From assembly GCA_036678685.1 (NCBI GenBank), contig JAZIHH010000028.1, forward strand, positions 62,001 to 126,000: a stretch of 64,000 nt of DNA. Reading direction: 5' to 3'. Below, piece by piece: positions 59,590 to 64,000 of the stretch. The notes beneath the pieces are model-generated. The model was not told the DNA's origin. It saw only the letters and a list, made by a program, of their open reading frames with translations, and ran no database searches. Positions within the stretch are counted from its first letter, which is position 1. Each line of letters starts with the position of its first letter. This DNA comes from JAZIHH01 sp036678685 (GTDB lineage: Bacteria > Bacillota > UBA4882 > UBA10575). The translations under genes were made by a program, and so were the position numbers.

Positions 59590-60204
59590 ATGCCTAAAGA
59601 TACTTTTTTCAACTTACCGGAAGAGAAGCGGAAACGTATTATCGAGGCGGCGATTGATGAGTTTGCCACCCATCCCTTTCACCAAGCGCGGGTGACGGTT
59701 ATTGCGGAACAGGCCGGGATCGCCATGGGCAGTTTTTATCAGTATTTTGAGGATAAAAAAGACCTTTATAAATACTTGATCCAGTTGATAGCGGAGAAAA
59801 AGTTGTCATATATTAACAGCGATATGGTTAAGAACAAAGATAAATATGATTTTTTCCGGCTCTTACGGGAGGTTTATTTAAGCGGGTTCCGCTTTGCCAA
59901 AGAAAACCCGCGTTTACTGCCGATCGGGTTAATGCTTTTGAATGATAAAGAACTATACCGGGAGATTTATGGTGAACATGAAGATCTCAGTGTCGGCTTT
60001 TTTCTGCAACTCTTGGAGTACGGGAAGGCGCAAGGCGCGATTGATCCGGCGTTCGATCTAAAGATAATGGCGAAGGTGCTGGCGGGAATGAACTTTTCAT
60101 TGATTGATTTTATTATCGAAGATGGGAAGATTGATTTGGATGATATGGAGATTATCAACCAGATGCTTTACTTTATTGAGAACGGGCTCAGGAAGAAGAA
60201 GTGA
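59590..60204 (+). CDS. TetR-family transcriptional regulator
   Basis: A 204-residue TetR repressor. The N-terminal HTH is RIIEAAIDEFATHPFHQARV then IAEQAGIAMGSFYQYFEDK; the C-terminal ligand/dimer domain ends with VLAGMNFSLIDFII. It probably represses itself and the ABC export genes that follow. ATG follows AAAAGGGGG. Ligand unknown; such regulators often sense lipophilic compounds or antibiotics. Confidence 0.92.
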   Translation: MPKDTFFNLPEEKRKRIIEAAIDEFATHPFHQARVTVIAEQAGIAMGSFYQYFEDKKDLYKYLIQLIAEKKLSYINSDMVKNKDKYDFFRLLREVYLSGFRFAKENPRLLPIGLMLLNDKELYREIYGEHEDLSVGFFLQLLEYGKAQGAIDPAFDLKIMAKVLAGMNFSLIDFIIEDGKIDLDDMEIINQMLYFIENGLRKKK

Positions 60205-60294
60205 GCAGCAATAAGCGGCAGGCAGCGGGAAGATTGCATGAACACGCGTGACGGGCGACCAGCGACGAGTAACATGAGTAAAGGAGGGAACAGG

Positions 60295-61545
60295 ATGCTC
60301 TTCTTAACCAGGCTGGCCTTTAAGAACTTGGCCCGGCACAGGAACCGGACGGTAATCACCTCGATTATTATCGCCTTCGCCGTCCTCACCTATATCCTCT
60401 ACGATTCCCTGATCGGCGGGATGATTGAGATGTCCTATGCAACAATTACCGATTATGAAACCGGGCACCTACAGGTAATGACAAGGGAGTATTGAGAGAA
60501 AGAAACGGAAGAAAAGGAACTACCCCTGGAGCATCTCTTCACGCTTGATGAGGAACTGGAGAGGGAAATCCAGGAGGTCGAGGGGTTTCTGGCTGCTTCG
60601 CCCGAACTGAATTTCCAGGCCCGGCTTGGTAATGGCGTGGATGAACTCCCGGTGATCGGCAAGGGAATTGACCCGGAAGCTTTCGGCCGGGTTTTTGCCC
60701 TGGAAGACCGGTTTGTCGAGGGTTCGATGTTTGCGCCAGGAGAAAACCGGGCGATCCTGGGGAAAAGACTTGCCGACCTCATGGACCTCGCCGTAGGTGA
60801 TTACATCACCCTCCTGGTCAAGGATAAGGACGGGAGTTACAACACGATTGACGCGGAGATCGCCGGCCTGGTTCATACCAGCAACCCCAATGTCAACCAG
60901 AACATCGTTTACCTCCCCATGGACATTGTGGCGCAAGGGCTTAACACCCCCGGGGAAGTGAGCAAAGTCATTATCCGGCTGGAGAATAAGGATTTAGCTT
61001 CCAAGCTCGCCCGTGAACTGGAAGGAAAATTAAAAGGGATCGCCGGCAACCTGGCGGTTTACCCGTGGGACGAAATGGAGGTGGTCACCTTTATTGGCGC
61101 CGCCGAGATAGAAAAACAGCTTATTTTCGCCATCATTCTCTTAATTGGTGCGATTGCCATTATTAATACGGTAATCCTGGCGGCCCTGGAGCGGATGGGC
61201 GAGATCGGCATGATGAAGGCCCTGGGCTTGCAGAACAAAGAGGTGGTCTACGCGTTTGTTCTGGAGTCGACCGGCATCGGGATTATTGGCGGGATCCTTG
61301 GCGTCCTCATGGGGGTTGGCGGCGTCTGGCCAATGGTTAAATACGGCGTGGACTTTGCCAGTTTGGTTGGGATGGATATGGCTTCCTTCGGCCTGCCGAT
61401 CCTGGGAAGACTGTACGGGGTTTGGAACCCCGCCGGTTTTCTCAAGGTCTTTCTCTTTGTGGTGATCGCTTCTTGTCTCGCCAGTATCCTCCCGGCCTAT
61501 TGGGCGGCGAACAAAGACCCGGTGAAGACGATTTACCATCGCTAA
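60295..61545 (+). pseudogene. FtsX/MacB-type ABC permease with in-frame TGA
   Basis: One frame from ATG 60295 (after AAGGAGGG) to TAA 61545 encodes 416 residues of a LolC/MacB-like permease: first helix RHRNRTVITSIIIAFAVLTY, a large extracellular domain, three C-terminal helices with ALERMGEIGMMKALGLQNKE and ending DPVKTIYHR. Codon 67 is TGA (60493-60495). The paralogue at 63776 reads EEYWEEEEKLPLK at this point, so the stop replaces Trp. A start after the stop would lack the first helix. Nonsense mutation or sequence error is likely. Confidence 0.85.
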
Positions 61546-61557
61546 GGGGGTGCGGCC

Positions 61558-62820
61558 GTGAACTATCTTGTGAAGATTGCCTTTAAGAATCTCTTCCGGA
61601 GTAAACTGCGGACCATCGTCTCCATTGCCGCCATTGCTTTCTGTGTCATGATTGTTGTTTTTGCCAGGGGAATAATCGTTGGCATGGTTGAGCAAGTCTT
61701 TGCCGACCATGTGCATTACAATTCCGGGCATATCAAGGTTATTGATGAAGGGTACCAAAAGCGGGAACGCCTCCTGACCCTTCAATATCCTGTGGACGGC
61801 CTGGCCGGGCAGGGGCTGGAACAGATGATGACCGCGCTTGGAGAGGTCGACCATGTCGAGATGGTTATCCCCAGGCTGAAATTTGGCGCTATGGTCAGCA
61901 CCGGCGACAAGCTGGTCAGCATGAGCGGCTGGGGGGTAAACCCCGGAGATGAACTGGCCTTTACCGATATTGGGGACTATCTGGCGGAGGGGAGGATGGT
62001 TGCGCCCGGCCGGCAAGAAGTGGTGATGGGTACGGCCCTGCTGGAGAAAATCAACTGTAAAGTCGGGGAGAAGGTAACGATCGTCTTTAATACGGCCTAT
62101 GGTTCGATGCGCGGTGTTACCTTTGAGATCGTCGGGCGGATCGAAAGCGGCCTGAAACTCCTGAACGAAATGGTCTTTTACCTGCCGCTGGACCAGGCGC
62201 AACGGCTTTTGGAGATGGAAGGGCAGGTTACCGAGTTATTGCTGGTGACCGCCGACCCGAAACTGGTTCCCCAGGTCCTGCCGGAGGTTAAGGCCTTGCT
62301 GGCCCAGACCGGGGAGGACAGCCGCTACCTGGCTTTGAGTTACCGGGAGACCAGTGATTTAATCCCCTTAATGGACCTGTCGGAGGCGATCTTCTCCTAT
62401 GTCTATATCTTCCTGGTCCTGCTCTCCTGTATTGTTGTGATCAATACCATGATCATGATTATCCGGGAGCGGACGCGGGAGATCGGTATGATGACCGCTT
62501 TGGGCCTGGAAGCGAAGAACATCTTGCAACTCTTTGTGATTGAGGGGGCTTTCATGGGCATCGCCGGGAGCCTGGTGGGTTCGGTCCTTGGCCACCTGCT
62601 CACCGGCTATTTAGGCAAGACCGGTTTTGATTATGGCCAGGCCTTGTCCGGGATGGATACGGAGGTGCTCTTTGACACCATGTTCTATCCGGTGGCTTCA
62701 ACCGCCAACGCCATCTTCGCCTTTGTCCTGGGTGTGGTGGTGGTCACCCTCGCCTGCCTCTTCCCGGCCCGGCGCGCTGCCCGGCTCCAGCCGACCGAGG
62801 CCATGCGGGAAGGGCAGTAG
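61558..62820 (+). CDS. FtsX/MacB-type ABC transporter permease
   Basis: A 420-residue permease: N-terminal helix with FKNLFRSKLRTIVSIAAIAF, a MacB-PCD-like extracellular domain (~45-260) and three C-terminal helices with REIGMMTALGLEAKNI, ending ARLQPTEAMREGQ. It should pair with the other permease and with the ATPase downstream in a LolCDE/MacB-like exporter or extraction complex moving lipids, peptides or drugs. GTG 61558 follows AAGGGGG. Confidence 0.9.
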   Translation: MNYLVKIAFKNLFRSKLRTIVSIAAIAFCVMIVVFARGIIVGMVEQVFADHVHYNSGHIKVIDEGYQKRERLLTLQYPVDGLAGQGLEQMMTALGEVDHVEMVIPRLKFGAMVSTGDKLVSMSGWGVNPGDELAFTDIGDYLAEGRMVAPGRQEVVMGTALLEKINCKVGEKVTIVFNTAYGSMRGVTFEIVGRIESGLKLLNEMVFYLPLDQAQRLLEMEGQVTELLLVTADPKLVPQVLPEVKALLAQTGEDSRYLALSYRETSDLIPLMDLSEAIFSYVYIFLVLLSCIVVINTMIMIIRERTREIGMMTALGLEAKNILQLFVIEGAFMGIAGSLVGSVLGHLLTGYLGKTGFDYGQALSGMDTEVLFDTMFYPVASTANAIFAFVLGVVVVTLACLFPARRAARLQPTEAMREGQ

Positions 62821-62829
62821 GCAAGACGA

Positions 62830-63070
62830 AAAAAACGTACAGCGCGTAACGCGCACGACCAGCGACGAACACCGATCAACGAGCGACAGCGACGAGCAAT
62901 GAGCGACGAGCACCGAGCACCCACGAGCGACGAGCACCGAGCGACGAGTGAGGAGTAACGACGGGCGACGAGCAATGACGAGCAATGAGCAACCAGTGAT
63001 GAACACAGAGTAACGAGTGACGACGATGAGTAACGAGTAACGAGCAACGACGAGTAACGAGTCACGAGAA
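62830..63070. repeat. Degenerate short tandem repeat (ACGAGYRA-like units)
   Basis: About 240 bases built from variants of GACGAGC, AACGAGT, AATGAGC and ACCGAGC, in registers of seven to ten. It fills the space between the permease and ATPase genes. A smaller patch of similar units (CGACCAGCGACGAGTAAC) is at 60250-60285 before the first permease gene. It is not CRISPR: there are no constant repeats and no unique spacers. Function unknown. Confidence 0.85.
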
Positions 63071-63082
63071 GGGGGTATTCAT

Positions 63083-63772
63083 ATGGCATTACTTGAGATG
63101 CGTGGACTTACGAAAATCTACGACCAAGGGAAAATTGAGGTCCCGGCTTTGCGGGGGATCGATCTCACGGTGGAAAAGGGGGAATTCACCACCATTTTTG
63201 GGCCTTCCGGCTCCGGGAAGACAACGCTCCTCAACCTCATCGGGTGCCTTGACCGGCCGACCGCTGGGACGATCATCTTTGACGGCCAGGAACTTGGCGG
63301 GCTGGACAAAAAGGACCTGGCCATGATTAGAAGGCACCATGTGGGGTTCGTCTTCCAAAGCTACAACCTGATCCCGGTCTTGACGGCTTACGAAAATGTG
63401 GAGTTCGCCATCAGGTTGGTCAATAAATATGATAAAAAAGAGATCAGGGACCGGGTCATGCGGATTTTGGAGGCAGTGGGCCTCGCCGGGCTGGAAAACC
63501 GGAAACCCAATGAACTCTCCGGCGGGCAAAAACAACGGGTGGCGATTGCCCGGGCGTTGGTGAAAGAACCCAAACTGGTCCTGGCCGACGAACCCTCCGC
63601 CAACCTGGACTCCAAAACCAGCGAAGAGGTGCTCCAGGTGATGGCCAAGATGAACCGGGAACTGGGGACGACTTTCATCTTCTCCACCCATGACCCATTG
63701 GTGATGGAATATGCCCGGCGCTTGATCGAGATCAGGGACGGGCAGGTGGCCAAAGACCAAAGGAGGGAATAG
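63083..63772 (+). CDS. ABC transporter ATP-binding protein (LolD/MacB type)
   Basis: A 229-residue ATPase. It has YDQGKIEVPALRGIDLTVEK, Walker A GPSGSGKTTLLNLIG, Q-loop FVFQSYNLIPVLTAYENV, signature LSGGQKQRVAIARALV, Walker B LVLADEPSANLDSKT and switch His STHDP. The QSYNLIPVLTAYENV segment is diagnostic of the LolD/MacB/SalX class that powers FtsX-type permeases. ATG follows AGAAGGGGG. The next permease gene starts three bases after its stop. Confidence 0.93.
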   Translation: MALLEMRGLTKIYDQGKIEVPALRGIDLTVEKGEFTTIFGPSGSGKTTLLNLIGCLDRPTAGTIIFDGQELGGLDKKDLAMIRRHHVGFVFQSYNLIPVLTAYENVEFAIRLVNKYDKKEIRDRVMRILEAVGLAGLENRKPNELSGGQKQRVAIARALVKEPKLVLADEPSANLDSKTSEEVLQVMAKMNRELGTTFIFSTHDPLVMEYARRLIEIRDGQVAKDQRRE

Positions 63773-63775
63773 GGG

Positions 63776-64000
63776 ATGTTCCTGACCAAGCTGGCCTTGA
63801 AAAACCTGGCCCGTCACAGGAACCGGACCCTGATCACCGCCAGTATCATTGCTTTTGCCGTCTTTTTCTACCTGCTTTTGGACTCCCTGATTGGCGGGAT
63901 GACGGAGATGTCCTACGAGATGATTATTAATTACGAAGCAGGCCATCTCCAGGTGGTTACCGAAGAATACTGGGAGGAAGAAGAGAAACTCCCCTTGAAG
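63776..64000 (+). CDS. FtsX/MacB-type ABC permease, N-terminal part (runs off window)
   Basis: The first 75 codons of a close paralogue of the gene at 60295: FLTKLALKNLARHRNRTLI against FLTRLAFKNLARHRNRTVI, then DSLIGGMTEMSYEMIINYEA and EEYWEEEEKLPLK. It has the Trp codon TGG that is TGA in the first copy. ATG 63776 follows AGGAGGG. The system therefore has a duplicated permease gene around the ATPase. Confidence 0.9.
   Translation, partial: MFLTKLALKNLARHRNRTLITASIIAFAVFFYLLLDSLIGGMTEMSYEMIINYEAGHLQVVTEEYWEEEEKLPLK

Noticed and set aside
61141..62202. A 353-codon minus-strand open frame
   Set aside because: Antisense to FtsX-type permease genes; no recognisable domains. The same applies to minus-strand frames at 52709-53617 and 63089-63946.
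62830..63070. CRISPR array
   Set aside because: Units are seven to ten bases, degenerate and contiguous; there are no fixed repeats separated by unique spacers and no cas genes.

Overview
The window looks like a chromosomal segment of a spore-forming, saccharolytic, probably anaerobic member of the Firmicutes (Bacillota). The evidence is spmA/spmB spore-maturation genes, a threonine T-box leader, a TPP riboswitch, a MoCo-type riboswitch, Feo ferrous-iron uptake, LacI-controlled sugar ABC operons, strong Gram-positive ribosome binding sites and frequent GTG/TTG starts. A deep-branching clostridial or Limnochordia-like lineage fits, but that is inference. No intact insertion sequence, phage or CRISPR array was seen.

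Layout. 39-3453: molybdenum-cofactor genes (MOSC-MogA fusion, MoeB), a drug/metabolite exporter and a broken 3-methyladenine glycosylase. 3454-9678: a visibly AT-rich island with a LacI repressor, a sugar ABC importer and two adjacent transaldolase-like genes. 9679-10248: a gap with a strongly foldable putative RNA and a good promoter. 10249-16287: a 2-oxoacid (pyruvate-type) dehydrogenase operon with a fused E1 and an embedded DeoR regulator. 16402-18155: glycosyltransferase and plsY (minus). 18539-21040: polar amino-acid ABC importer whose permease carries a PEGA domain. 21279-23768: feoA and a two-gene feoB. 23866-28127: TPP-riboswitch-controlled thiamine ABC importer (minus). 28231-32944: membrane protein, spmBA, a PP-loop thiolase-like tRNA enzyme, a LolA-like protein, tRNA-Leu(CAG) and an esterase.

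33301-53601 is a roughly 20 kb block with two sugar operons, bounded by direct copies of a 51-bp repeat. The first operon (33441-46363) has a LacI regulator, FGGY kinase, GatD-like dehydrogenase, aldo/keto reductase, RbsD/FucU mutarotase, ABC importer, PfkB kinase, GH65 phosphorylase and class II aldolase. Together they suggest import of an alpha-glucoside, phosphorolysis, and a reductive hexitol-phosphate to tagatose-bisphosphate type route. The second (46717-53491) has a divergent LacI regulator, ABC importer and a cytoplasmic GH2 glycosidase.

53619-64000: T-box leader, NUDIX hydrolase and thrS; molybdate/tungstate ABC operon behind a MoCo/Tuco-type riboswitch with a possible leader peptide and an SD-sequestering hairpin; then a TetR regulator with a perfect 22-bp operator and a MacB/LolCDE-like ABC export system that runs off the window edge.

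A cross-cutting oddity: four otherwise intact genes (tag, two sugar permeases, one FtsX-type permease) each carry one in-frame stop. In the two TGA cases the stop sits where tryptophan is expected. Elsewhere TGA terminates genes normally, so nonsense mutation or consensus error is preferred to recoding.
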